Positions 50,370 to 58,152 of a stretch of DNA of 64,000 bases are shown piece by piece. The notes under the pieces are model-generated. The model worked only from the letters and a program-made list of their open reading frames with translations, did no database searches and was not told where the DNA came from. This DNA is from a virus. Both the position numbers and the translations under genes were made by a program. The stretch spans positions 35,045 to 99,044 of IMG/VR virus record IMGVR_UViG_3300044825_000698, one strand, 5' to 3'. The stretch's first letter is position 1, and every line of letters begins with the position of its first letter.

Positions 50370-50626
50370 CCATCATCAACGACCTGACCTGCCTGCGCTG
50401 TGGGGCGCACGGACCTGACATCCAGTTCCCGATCTTCCCACTCTCGGGCGCACCGTTTGGCTCGGTCTGCGTGGACTGCGATCACCAGTCACCGTGGTCC
50501 GAGCGACCGCTCGCCTGCGTCGACTGCGAGATCGAACTCGACGAGACCGAGGCGTGGGGCAACCGCAAGTACGGCGACCCTCGATGCGAGGACTGCCACC
50601 AACAGAACGAAGGAGACAACGAATGA
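50366..50626 (+). CDS. Multi-CxxC zinc protein
   Basis: 86 aa with four CxxC pairs (CLRC, CVDC, CVDC, CEDC), enough for two zinc ribbons. No extension domain. The strongest case in a series of small Cys-pair proteins here. Confidence 0.65.
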   Translation: MTIINDLTCLRCGAHGPDIQFPIFPLSGAPFGSVCVDCDHQSPWSERPLACVDCEIELDETEAWGNRKYGDPRCEDCHQQNEGDNE

Positions 50627-50835
50627 ACCCGACACAGACCAAGCACTTCGACATCACCATGGACAAGCCTGAGGCGTACATCGTGTCCCTCAAAGTCAAC
50701 GGTGAGGCCGTTGTCCTAGTGAGGCTTGAGAGAAACGCAGACGGCTCTCTCGATCTCAATGTGTTTGAGACGGCGAACGACGACATGGAGATCGCCAACA
50801 CCTACCCCGAGTTCTTTCAGGAGGTGACCGCATGA
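50623..50835 (+). CDS. Unknown small protein
   Basis: 70 aa, strand-rich (YIVSLKVNGEAVVLVRLERN) with a short helix at the end. Coupled by 4-bp overlaps on both sides. Confidence 0.55.
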   Translation: MNPTQTKHFDITMDKPEAYIVSLKVNGEAVVLVRLERNADGSLDLNVFETANDDMEIANTYPEFFQEVTA

Positions 50836-51062
50836 ACAAGGCCGTGCGTTACTGGGTCAGACGGCTCGTTATCTCGTTCCCGTTATGGCTCGCCCTGGTT
50901 CACGAGACCGACACTCGCCGGTTCGACAACGGACAGAGAGTGTTCGGTGACCACCAGGGCATGGTCCTGTGGGGACTGATGTTCATCCTGCTATGGGTCT
51001 CACTCGATCTGTATGTTCAGGACATGAGAGCGTCTCAGCGTGAGACAAAGGAGGAGCAATGA
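50832..51062 (+). CDS. Small membrane protein
   Basis: 76 aa. Two hydrophobic segments (VISFPLWLALV; GMVLWGLMFILLWVSLDLYV) with basic flanks. The only evident membrane protein in the right arm besides the 57902 peptide. A palindrome is embedded near its end (S-Q-R-E-T). Confidence 0.65.
   Translation: MNKAVRYWVRRLVISFPLWLALVHETDTRRFDNGQRVFGDHQGMVLWGLMFILLWVSLDLYVQDMRASQRETKEEQ
51032..51046. repeat. 15-bp palindrome, copy 14 (inside CDS)
   Basis: Centre GCG; ends 12 bp before the start of the 51059 gene. Confidence 0.85.
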
Positions 51063-51307
51063 AAGAGAACTGGTACGACAAGTGGGAGGCCGACTACCTC
51101 GGCTCAGGCGACGAGCGCACAGTCTTTGAGCAGTGGTTCGTTGATACCCGTGGCAAGCAGTACGCCGACGACTCGTCGGACACAGACCTGCTCAACGAGT
51201 TCCGAGACACCCAGGTATGGGTGGACTCGTTCCTCGACTGGGCGTTCGTAATGGAAGCAGACCACCGCATCGAGCAATACGCAGAAGAAACAAGGAGCAA
51301 CCAATGA
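51059..51307 (+). CDS. Unknown small acidic protein
   Basis: 82 aa, aromatic and acidic (MKENWYDKWEADYLGSGDE). Overlaps both neighbours. No family recognised. Confidence 0.6.
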   Translation: MKENWYDKWEADYLGSGDERTVFEQWFVDTRGKQYADDSSDTDLLNEFRDTQVWVDSFLDWAFVMEADHRIEQYAEETRSNQ

Positions 51308-51705
51308 CACACCTAATCATCCATCCCGGTACGGGAACCATCGTCAACTCCGACGAGTGCTGGTTCATCGACGCTAACGCTCTCCCCGAGGGCGTGGACA
51401 TCGAAGACCTCGCCTCGACCGAGTTGTTCGACATCCCCGAAGACATCCCGGCCACACCTAACACGGGGTTCTCTTACTCGGTGTCTGATCTCGATAAAGA
51501 CATCGAGGACGACATCTTCGTGAGCGACCACATCGAGTGGCTCAAAGCCCTGCCAGCCCACGAGCGTGAGTTCATCATTCAGAACGCCTTTCAGATCATG
51601 CTGAACCAGGTCGACTTCTGGAATGAGTGGTGGGACGCTCTCCGCTACTCGATCAGTCTGTCGAAGCGCATCAGCGAGACATCAGTCGAGGAGGAGCCGT
51701 TCTGA
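51304..51705 (+). CDS. Unknown acidic protein
   Basis: 133 aa. Acidic N-terminal half (VDIEDLASTELFDIPEDIP), helical C-terminal half. Last gene of the 49.8-51.7 kb unit. Confidence 0.6.
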   Translation: MTHLIIHPGTGTIVNSDECWFIDANALPEGVDIEDLASTELFDIPEDIPATPNTGFSYSVSDLDKDIEDDIFVSDHIEWLKALPAHEREFIIQNAFQIMLNQVDFWNEWWDALRYSISLSKRISETSVEEEPF

Positions 51706-51866
51706 GACAACCAAGTGTGGTGAGGGGGTACGGCCTGTCAAGCCGTGTTCTCAAACTGCGTCGAAGTAGCGAAGCGTGATGCGAGCCGAGCCGAGGGCCA
51801 TCCCCGAGGCGATGAAGCCAGCCAGCCAGCCGAGTGAAACAGCAGGCGCAACCTCACCAACGTCAT
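51706..51866. other. Intergenic stretch with a small hairpin
   Basis: No gene supported. Contains ACGGC-CTGTCAA-GCCGT (about 51731-51750) and tandem GCCGA/GCCA steps (GAGCCGAGCCGAG, CAGCCAGCCAGCC). Precedes stem-loop 4. Confidence 0.4.
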
Positions 51867-51905
51867 GCTGGACGGGCAAGCGTTCCAACCGTGCGCTCGT
51901 CCAGC
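51867..51905 (+). ncRNA. CAACCG stem-loop 4
   Basis: GCTGGACG / CGTCCAGC, perfect 8 bp with an inner GCG/CGC step around TTCCAAC. It abuts promoter module 4. Confidence 0.55.
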
Positions 51906-51959
51906 GTGACAAACTTCACACAAAGCATCCGCCCGGTTTGACCAAACACCCCCTATCCT
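51906..51959 (+). promoter_or_regulatory. Early promoter module, copy 4
   Basis: GTGACAAACTTCAC then CACAAAGCATCC, TTGACC, 10 bp, TATCCT. Shares an identical TTCACACAAAGCATCC stretch with copy 3. Drives the AAA/VWA pair. Confidence 0.6.
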
Positions 51960-52000
51960 GGATAACAAGCAAGTCAGTCACACAAGAAAGGACCACCACA

Positions 52001-53251
52001 ATGACCACCGCCAAAGCCCTCCGTACCGGACTCCCGGTCATCATCAACGCAGGCCCGTACAAGGGTCTCAATGCCATCGTCGTCGATGCCACCGTCTTCC
52101 CTGACGGCCACGAGCATCAGCGCAAGGTCGTCGTCGACATCGACGGTGTCGGCCAGTCGTACATCATCCCCAAGCAACTCGACCTCGTCGGTCACGTCCG
52201 TCCGTCCGTCGCCCCGGTCGTGCCGTCCGTCCCCCGTGTCGAAGTGTCTCAGCGTGAGACGGTCTCGATCTCCGTCCCCACGAAGATCACCTCGCTCGAC
52301 GACCCGGCTCTCGACGAGTACCGCCCCCAGCGCAAGGGTCTCCTGCGTGAGTACGTCTCTCGTACGCTCGCTGGCGGTCACAAAGACATCGAGGTGCTGG
52401 CCTCGTACTGGGAGAACCGCCGTGACGGTTACGCCACCAACGTCGGCCTCGTGGGCGACACGCAGTCGGGCAAGACGATGCTCGTCGAAGTGATGTCTCA
52501 CGTCATCGCCAAGAAGATGGGCCTCAGCAAGCCCCTCCCGGTGTTCACCCTGTCGGGTTCGTCGGCCATCACCGACCACGACCTGTTCGGTCAGTACCGC
52601 CCGACGCTCGTCGATGGCGAGGAGCGCATCGTGTGGATGGAGGGTCTCGTTGCCCTCGCCTGCCGACTCGGTGGCATCCTGTACCTCGACGAGGTCAACG
52701 CCATGCCGGGCAACGTCACCTCGGCTCTCCACCCGGTGCTCGACGACCGTCGCCAGTTCGTCAACATCCGCAAGCCCGTCCCCGATGGACACGGCGGTTA
52801 CAAGCCCGAGGTCGTCAATGTCTCGACCGACCTGTGGGTGCTGTGTACCTACAACCCCGGCTACGCAGGCATGGCCAAGACCAACGAGGCGTTCGCCAAC
52901 CGCTTTGAGTGGCTCACGTGGGATTACGACGAGGAAGTCGAGAAGCGTCTTATCAAGTCCCCGGCCATCCGTCTGCTCGGCCAGGCTCTCCGTGTCGCTC
53001 GTGACAACCGAGCGGTGACGACTCCGGTCGGCACCTCGGCTCTCCAGCGACTGGAGCGCAACATCGCCAGCCTCGGCCTCGACTACGCCGTGTGGTCGTT
53101 CCTCGGTCAGTTCACCAGCAAGGCCGAGAAAGCCAAGGTCCAGTCCATCATCGACGAGCGTTCCATCTACGCAATGCTGGAAGCCGAGGTCGACGCAGAG
53201 TCCCGTGTCGAAGATGTCCAGCCGACCGACGAACCCATCAACTCACTCTGA
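52001..53251 (+). CDS. MoxR-type AAA+ ATPase (CobS/NirQ-like)
   Basis: 416 aa. N-terminal KOW-like strand region (GPYKGLNAIVVDA, VGQSYIIPKQL), Walker A GDTQSGKT (152-159), Walker B GGILYLDEVN (224-233), sensor 1 in TYNPGYAG (about 286-293) and an arginine finger candidate at FANRFEW. Such ATPases remodel or insert metal into partners; the partner is the VWA protein encoded 17 bp downstream. A palindrome is within the gene (encodes SQRET). Confidence 0.9.
   Translation: MTTAKALRTGLPVIINAGPYKGLNAIVVDATVFPDGHEHQRKVVVDIDGVGQSYIIPKQLDLVGHVRPSVAPVVPSVPRVEVSQRETVSISVPTKITSLDDPALDEYRPQRKGLLREYVSRTLAGGHKDIEVLASYWENRRDGYATNVGLVGDTQSGKTMLVEVMSHVIAKKMGLSKPLPVFTLSGSSAITDHDLFGQYRPTLVDGEERIVWMEGLVALACRLGGILYLDEVNAMPGNVTSALHPVLDDRRQFVNIRKPVPDGHGGYKPEVVNVSTDLWVLCTYNPGYAGMAKTNEAFANRFEWLTWDYDEEVEKRLIKSPAIRLLGQALRVARDNRAVTTPVGTSALQRLERNIASLGLDYAVWSFLGQFTSKAEKAKVQSIIDERSIYAMLEAEVDAESRVEDVQPTDEPINSL
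52246..52260. repeat. 15-bp palindrome, copy 15 (inside AAA CDS)
   Basis: Centre GCG; encodes S-Q-R-E-T. Confidence 0.85.
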
Positions 53252-53267
53252 TAAGAAAGGGATAACA

Positions 53268-55403
53268 ATGCCTAAGCAGAAGATAGACAGCGAGATCGTC
53301 AAGGCTCGCAACCGTGCCCGGTCACACTTCCGCCGGGAGTCCAAGGCATACGAGGAGCGGTCATTGGCCGAGGCCCGTGAGGCTCTCAACCGTGCTCGCT
53401 ACCGTGCCACGCTCAACAAGGACGAGGTCAACCGTCAGGCCAGCATCGCATCGTGGGTGACCTCGATGTCGATTCCGGTCCTCGCCTCGCTCGACATCAC
53501 TCCCGAGATGGATGTCAATGTCATGGACGACCCTCGCATGGTCGCCAACGGCATCACGGCATCGGGCTGGACCGACTTCAGCAAGATTCACGTCCGTGTG
53601 TCGGACAAGTTCTACAACGAGAACGACCCGGCTCAGTTGTCCCGGCTCATCGCTCTCACCAAGGGCTTGATCTACCACGAGGCTGGTCACATCCTCTACA
53701 CCATCCCGTACCCCCAACTCGTACAGCGTGCGTCGGAGGCTGGCTACAAACTGTCGCCCTTGCCCGGTTCTTTGCTCGGCCCGACAGGAAGCATCACCAT
53801 CCAGGACGAGTACGAGTACAAGTGGGTGTGGAACCTGCTGGAGGACCAGCGCATGGAGTGCGCCGTGGTTCGTACCTCTCCGATCATCGAGCGGTACTAC
53901 CGAATCGTCGTGCTCGATGCGGTGATTCGTAGCATCCCGGCAGAGCAGGCGCACCGTGCGTGGCCGTTCATCACGGGTCGGTCTTACCTGCCCCTATCGG
54001 TCCTGAACGATTACCGCCGTAAGGCCGTCCAGTACGCACACGACAACGATCTCGTCGACGCTCTCGTCGCCATCGACCAAGGCGTGCGTGACTACAAGCG
54101 TGCGAAGACCGAGGTCGACATGGTCAAGGCTGTCGAGAAAGTCACCCCGGCCCTGCGCTTGTGGCTCAAACAAGAGCGTGCCAACGGCGGTGGCGACGGT
54201 GGCAGTGTGGATGACCACGGCCATCAGAGGCGACGTGAGCCGGGCCGTATTAGTCCCGACTCGTCAGCCACCGAAAGCGGTGAGGGCTGGGGTATTCCGA
54301 CTCCACCGACCAAGGCCGATGACCGTCAGGACGACGACAACAACCAGGGCGGTGGCGAGGTGACTGACTCGACCAGCGACACCCAGCGGTACGACAGCGC
54401 ACCGTCTCAGGGTGAGACAGACGAGGAGTCGGATAACGAGACATCCAATAACAAGTCCGATGGCAAGGGTCAGCAGGCCGATGGTCAGGACGACACGACC
54501 GACGATGACACCGACGAGTCGGATGAGTCGGACGAGCCGGGCACTGGTGTGGGGGCGTACGGAGACAACGCCCCCATCCTCGATGGCATCGAACAGACGG
54601 GTCTCAATGACCTGCTCGACGATCTCATCGACAACGTGGTGACCAACGATCAGATTCACGACCTCGTGACTCAGGTCAATGACTCACTGCGCCGTGGTGT
54701 GCCTCGTGACCCGAGCCTGTCCCCGATGCCTACGGAACTGCTCGCTCAGGTCGAGGAGGTCCGTGCTGGGATGCTCAACACCCTGGCTCCTCTCGCCGTC
54801 CAGGCCGACCCGGCATGGCGGTTCCGTCAGGAGTCGGGCGTGTTCGACCCGGTGACGTTCATGTACCGTGAGCCGGGCGACACCGACTACTGGGTCGACC
54901 TCGACGACACGGGTGCGACGGGTCACGACCTGGCCGTGTCAGTCATCCTCGACGTGTCGTACTCGATGTCCGAGAACACCGACGCTCTGTCGGTCGGTGC
55001 GCTCGGCATCCGTATGGCGTGCGACGAACTCGACATCCCGTGTACCGTCAGCACGTTCTCGGACAACGGGTACCTGTACTTCGATGCGACCGATAAGACG
55101 GAGCCTCTCCGTGTGTCGGCCCATGGCGGTACCGAGCCGACCGAGGCGTTGGAAGACCTGCCCAACCAGCGTTACGGCAAGGCCCGTCACCTCGTGGTCG
55201 TGTTCACCGATGGTGCGTGGAGCCACTCGGCTCCGATGTTCTCTCAGGTGCGTGAGCCTGGGATGTACATCCTGGGTGTCGGGTTCGGTCTCGGAGTGGC
55301 CGAGGCCATCGCCCAGCGCAAGCCCGACGTGGCCGTCAAGATCGAGTCGGTGTCGCAGTTGCCCGCCGAGGTGACCAAGGCACTCATCGGTTATCTCGTC
55401 TGA
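53268..55403 (+). CDS. CobT-like VWA protein with metallopeptidase-type HEAGH motif
   Basis: 711 aa. Residues 1-60 are basic and helical; HEAGH at 137-141 (LIYHEAGHILYT) and NLLEDQRME (189-197) resemble the zinc site found in CobT/peptidase-type VWA partners. About 305-430 is a long acidic linker (runs of D, E, G, S). The C-terminal VWA domain has MIDAS residues DVSYSMS (562-568) and TDG (about 643). Together with the AAA ATPase it mirrors the MoxR-VWA pairs that insert metals or dismantle complexes. SD AAAGG before the ATG. Confidence 0.85.
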   Translation: MPKQKIDSEIVKARNRARSHFRRESKAYEERSLAEAREALNRARYRATLNKDEVNRQASIASWVTSMSIPVLASLDITPEMDVNVMDDPRMVANGITASGWTDFSKIHVRVSDKFYNENDPAQLSRLIALTKGLIYHEAGHILYTIPYPQLVQRASEAGYKLSPLPGSLLGPTGSITIQDEYEYKWVWNLLEDQRMECAVVRTSPIIERYYRIVVLDAVIRSIPAEQAHRAWPFITGRSYLPLSVLNDYRRKAVQYAHDNDLVDALVAIDQGVRDYKRAKTEVDMVKAVEKVTPALRLWLKQERANGGGDGGSVDDHGHQRRREPGRISPDSSATESGEGWGIPTPPTKADDRQDDDNNQGGGEVTDSTSDTQRYDSAPSQGETDEESDNETSNNKSDGKGQQADGQDDTTDDDTDESDESDEPGTGVGAYGDNAPILDGIEQTGLNDLLDDLIDNVVTNDQIHDLVTQVNDSLRRGVPRDPSLSPMPTELLAQVEEVRAGMLNTLAPLAVQADPAWRFRQESGVFDPVTFMYREPGDTDYWVDLDDTGATGHDLAVSVILDVSYSMSENTDALSVGALGIRMACDELDIPCTVSTFSDNGYLYFDATDKTEPLRVSAHGGTEPTEALEDLPNQRYGKARHLVVVFTDGAWSHSAPMFSQVREPGMYILGVGFGLGVAEAIAQRKPDVAVKIESVSQLPAEVTKALIGYLV
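54404..54418. repeat. 15-bp palindrome, copy 16 (inside VWA CDS)
   Basis: Centre GGG; encodes S-Q-G-E-T, in the acidic linker. Confidence 0.85.
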
Positions 55404-55422
55404 TGGTGGTAAGGCGGTGTAT

Positions 55423-55455
55423 GGACACGGCGACGATCAAACCGTGGTCGTGTCC
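55423..55455 (+). ncRNA. CAACCG-type stem-loop 5
   Basis: GGACACG / CGTGTCC, 7 bp around GATCAAACCGTG. 20 bp after the VWA stop codon; probably terminates its transcript. Confidence 0.5.
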
Positions 55456-55460
55456 AACAC

Positions 55461-55482
55461 TGCCACACCGGTCGGGTACAAT
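55461..55482 (+). promoter_or_regulatory. Promoter module TGCCACACC-N7-TACAAT
   Basis: Third copy with the best -10. It starts the 55533-57909 gene run. Confidence 0.6.
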
Positions 55483-55532
55483 AATCAACGAAACAGGTTG
55501 TGAGACCTCAACAAGAAAGGTAAAGTGAAACC

Positions 55533-55892
55533 ATGGAAACCACCAACATCACCGAGATCGCAGTCCGGTATCTCAAGACCAGGGAGACCGTCGAGTCAGC
55601 CTCCATCGCCCTGGCCGAACTGGACAGCCAACTGAAGGAGTACTTCCAGCAGACTGGCAACGAGTCCATCGAAGTGGATGGTCGCAAGATCAGTGTCGTC
55701 CACAACAAGCGTCGATCATTCGACATCACCGCTCTTCGGAATCTCGTCAGCCCGGCGATGTTCCGCAAGATCACCGAGCCGTCCGTCAAGACCAAGTTGT
55801 GGGATTCGGCTGTCGCTCTCGGTGAACTCGATAGCAAGGTCATCAAGAAAGTGGAAGCGACCACGTTCTATGACCAACTCAAGGTCAAGTAG
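55533..55892 (+). CDS. Unknown small helical protein
   Basis: 119 aa. Starts with a long helix (TRETVESASIALAELDSQLKE) and a small beta piece (ESIEVDGRKISVVHNKRR). Resembles helical subunits of small phage DNA-binding proteins; no family recognised. Confidence 0.6.
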   Translation: METTNITEIAVRYLKTRETVESASIALAELDSQLKEYFQQTGNESIEVDGRKISVVHNKRRSFDITALRNLVSPAMFRKITEPSVKTKLWDSAVALGELDSKVIKKVEATTFYDQLKVK

Positions 55893-55901
55893 GGAGGCTG
55901 T

Positions 55902-56048
55902 ATGTCAGCAACGACATACGAGTGCCCTGCCTGTCACCAGCGCATAACGGTCTACGTACCGCTGGTGGAGAATCCGACCTGTACCCGTCACACGGGTGGG
56001 GGTCGCCAAATGAAACCAGTTACAGACAACAAGGAGAACAACAAGTGA
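55902..56048 (+). CDS. Small zinc-finger protein
   Basis: 48 aa with YECPACHQRITVYVP and CTRHTGGGR, a C2CH-type zinc site. GGGAGG upstream of the ATG. Confidence 0.6.
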   Translation: MSATTYECPACHQRITVYVPLVENPTCTRHTGGGRQMKPVTDNKENNK

Positions 56049-56437
56049 GCATGGACATCAAGACCATTGTCATTCTGACTGTCGAGGGTCGCATCCCGGC
56101 AGAAGAAGGACTCAACCTCATCGCACAAGAGTGCGGTGTTACCACCGACAGCCTCATCCAGGCTCTGACATCGAGCGAGACGGTCACGACCCTCTCGGCC
56201 CGTCGTTGGACGATGGAAGACGACGGAACCGTCATCAAGATGTGGGCCTCGGGAGCATCAGCCGGGACCATCGCACGTGCGTTGGCCCGGACCCGTAACA
56301 GCGTGTCACAGCGTGTCCACTACCTGCGTGGTCAGGGCCACGACTTGGAGAAGCGTGAGACCGCAGGCATGAACCGGATTCGTCAGAACCGCACTAACCG
56401 CAGTGGGGCAACTCAACTGAAGTTGCCTGGGTTCTGA
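56045..56437 (+). CDS. Myb/SANT- or GcrA-like DNA-binding protein
   Basis: 130 aa, GTG overlapping the upstream stop (GTGA). Residues about 55-100: RRWTMEDDGTVIKMWASGAS followed by AGTIARALARTRNSVSQRVHYL is a helix-turn-helix of the Myb/SANT-GcrA type. N-terminal helical part, basic C-terminus. It is one of the few right-arm candidates for recognising the 15-bp palindrome or GTGAC sites. Confidence 0.7.
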   Translation: MSMDIKTIVILTVEGRIPAEEGLNLIAQECGVTTDSLIQALTSSETVTTLSARRWTMEDDGTVIKMWASGASAGTIARALARTRNSVSQRVHYLRGQGHDLEKRETAGMNRIRQNRTNRSGATQLKLPGF

Positions 56438-56502
56438 GAACACGACCTGAGCACGTCGAGAAACTGCTCACCAACAACCAGTCCCTAACAAGGAGAATCA
56501 CC

Positions 56503-56931
56503 ATGAGATACCTACCGAACATCCACGAAGAGACCCGTAAGGCCGATAAGGAAGCCATCGCAACGGTTCTGAAGACCTTTGCCGATACTCCTCTGACAGC
56601 AGGCGATGTCACCGCACTCCTCAAGGACGTGCCGAAAGAAGTGGTCAACGGACTGCTGTGGCGTATGGCCAACAACAAGACCAAGTGGCCCAACATCAAG
56701 CGCACCAACTATGCGTCTTATGTGTGGGACAGCAAGGCCCGTCCCCCTCGTACCCCTCGTCCTGCCAAGCACAAGACCGTCGTCAAGCACAAGGTCGAGC
56801 AGATTCGTCCTGTCGTCGAGGCTCCTGTCGCCAAGCCTGCCGAGTGGGAGACCATCACGACCATCGAGGACAAGATCATCATTCGTCGCCACGACGGCAC
56901 GGTGTGGGTCGCCAAGCCCCTGTCGGTCTGA
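56503..56931 (+). CDS. Winged-helix-like protein with basic linker
   Basis: 142 aa. First 70 residues helical with a wHTH-like arrangement (TPLTAGDVTALLKDVPKEVV); basic Pro/Lys linker (RPPRTPRPAKHKTVVKHK); C-terminal strand pair (TTIEDKIIIRRHDGTVWVAK). A DNA-binding role is plausible but not proven. Confidence 0.55.
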   Translation: MRYLPNIHEETRKADKEAIATVLKTFADTPLTAGDVTALLKDVPKEVVNGLLWRMANNKTKWPNIKRTNYASYVWDSKARPPRTPRPAKHKTVVKHKVEQIRPVVEAPVAKPAEWETITTIEDKIIIRRHDGTVWVAKPLSV

Positions 56932-56932
56932 C

Positions 56933-57136
56933 ATGACCTACACCGAGTTCATCATCAACGCCACGCAGTACTTCGGTGCTCATCGTCGGGAGATGCGGTT
57001 CGGTCAGGCGGTCTACAACTGCCTGGCCACCGCTCGCCCCGACATCGCATCGCAGATCGTCGACACACCACTCGACCCGTTCCACAAGAACAGTGTGAGT
57101 GACGACGTGTGGCAGTTCATCAAGGAGAAGTGGTGA
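56933..57136 (+). CDS. Unknown small protein
   Basis: 67 aa, starting MTYTEFIINATQYFGAHRRE. Similar in size and sequence style to small actinophage proteins; unknown function. Confidence 0.55.
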   Translation: MTYTEFIINATQYFGAHRREMRFGQAVYNCLATARPDIASQIVDTPLDPFHKNSVSDDVWQFIKEKW

Positions 57137-57342
57137 CCAAGAAGATCGACCCTCTTACCGGGGCTAACTACGACATCGAACTCAGGATGTACATCCTGTA
57201 CCATGGCCTCACGGTCGACGAGGCTGTCGAAGTAATGAAAGTGACCGAGTCGTACAAGGCTCGGGATGAGAAGTTCAACCAAATCACTCAGAGAGGAAAC
57301 GCAGATGAAAATGCCATTCATAAGACGTTCAAAGGCGAGTAA
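57133..57342 (+). CDS. Unknown small protein
   Basis: 69 aa, GTG start overlapping the previous stop (GTGA). A single helical domain (NYDIELRMYILYHGLTVDEA). No family recognised. Confidence 0.5.
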   Translation: MTKKIDPLTGANYDIELRMYILYHGLTVDEAVEVMKVTESYKARDEKFNQITQRGNADENAIHKTFKGE

Positions 57343-57658
57343 GGCGATAAGCCACCTCATACAAACGCACATCAATGTCGTTCGTGAAATCTTCATGGTG
57401 ACTGACACCATGTCCGACGTACTCATGTCCCCGGCGGTCGACGAAGCGTTTCGTAATGCTCTCGCTACCACCGGTGGAGACCCGACAGCATCGGACGATC
57501 TTTACGAGGCTTATCGCCTCTTACGTCAGAAGCACTACGTCATCGTTGATACTTACGACTCTCTCCTTGAGGAGCAGGTCATCGACGAGATCGTTCACGA
57601 AGAGACCAGGGACATCGACCGAGAGATTCAGCGGTTCTTGTCCGTCGGAGGTCTGTGA
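57305..57658 (+). CDS. Unknown helical protein
   Basis: 117 aa from MKMPFIRRSK (GAGAGG upstream; an earlier in-frame reading has no SD). Basic start then continuous helices with acidic residues. Overlaps the previous gene by 38 bp. Confidence 0.55.
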   Translation: MKMPFIRRSKASKAISHLIQTHINVVREIFMVTDTMSDVLMSPAVDEAFRNALATTGGDPTASDDLYEAYRLLRQKHYVIVDTYDSLLEEQVIDEIVHEETRDIDREIQRFLSVGGL

Positions 57659-57909
57659 TGAACCTACGAGACCTGCCCGACTTCAACGATCTCTTCACTC
57701 GGTTCCGCTCTGACTACGACTACGAGAAGTCGTTCCAACGGTGGTGGGCCGAGGTGGAGGAGTCGTTCCAAGACATCCTCGACGACAAGGGTGCCGACTG
57801 GCTCAAGCACATCATCCGCTGTTTCTGGGAACAGTCGCCAATGGCACTCCGCATCCTCGATGATCAGTTCTTCGACGAGATTCGTAAGTGGCGTGATAGC
57901 CATGCGTGA
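57658..57909 (+). CDS. Unknown acidic helical protein
   Basis: 83 aa; W-rich amphipathic middle (FQRWWAEVEESFQDILDD). Start in the previous stop (TGATGA). No family recognised. Confidence 0.55.
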   Translation: MNLRDLPDFNDLFTRFRSDYDYEKSFQRWWAEVEESFQDILDDKGADWLKHIIRCFWEQSPMALRILDDQFFDEIRKWRDSHA

Positions 57910-57964
57910 GGTGCTGTGTATCATCGGCCTCATCGCCGTCATTCTTTACTGGTCACGCCAGTAA
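57902..57964 (+). CDS. 20-residue single-membrane peptide
   Basis: M-R-E-V then a hydrophobic stretch (LCIIGLIAVILYW) and SRQ. Overlaps the previous gene by 8 bp. Its size is at the limit of what can be supported; no SD is separate from the previous gene. Confidence 0.3.
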   Translation: MREVLCIIGLIAVILYWSRQ

Positions 57965-57973
57965 CAGGCGTAA

Positions 57974-58098
57974 GGAGAACATCGCAGGGACCGGCCCTCT
58001 TCCTTTCTGTGGTCGGCGTTCTCCTCCCTCTCCCATTCGTAGTCCCTCGTGGCGCACTTTCCATTTCTTCAGTGCTGACACGAGGTAATGGGAGAGGG
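57974..58098 (+). ncRNA. Nested-stem structured element
   Basis: First stem GGAGAAC/GTTCTCC (57974-58024) with inner GACC/GGTC. Second: CCCTCTCCCATT / AATGGGAGAGGG (12 bp), inside it CCTCGTG / CACGAGG (7 bp), inside it GCACT / AGTGC (5 bp) with a 12-base loop. No gene fits the region. It may be a small RNA or a strong terminator. Confidence 0.5.
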
Positions 58099-58152
58099 TG
58101 ACACCTGCTAGACTGAGAAGCGTTCCAACCGTGGCGATGTCCAAGGAGACCT

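Noticed and set aside
51731-51750. Possible tRNA-Asp-like anticodon arm (ACGGC-CTGTCAA-GCCGT)
   Set aside because: No pairing acceptor, D or T arms could be found around it; kept only as a small hairpin.
51974-52792. Minus-strand frame of 272 codons opposite the AAA ATPase
   Set aside because: The forward strand has Walker A/B and sensor motifs in order; the reverse is a composition artefact.
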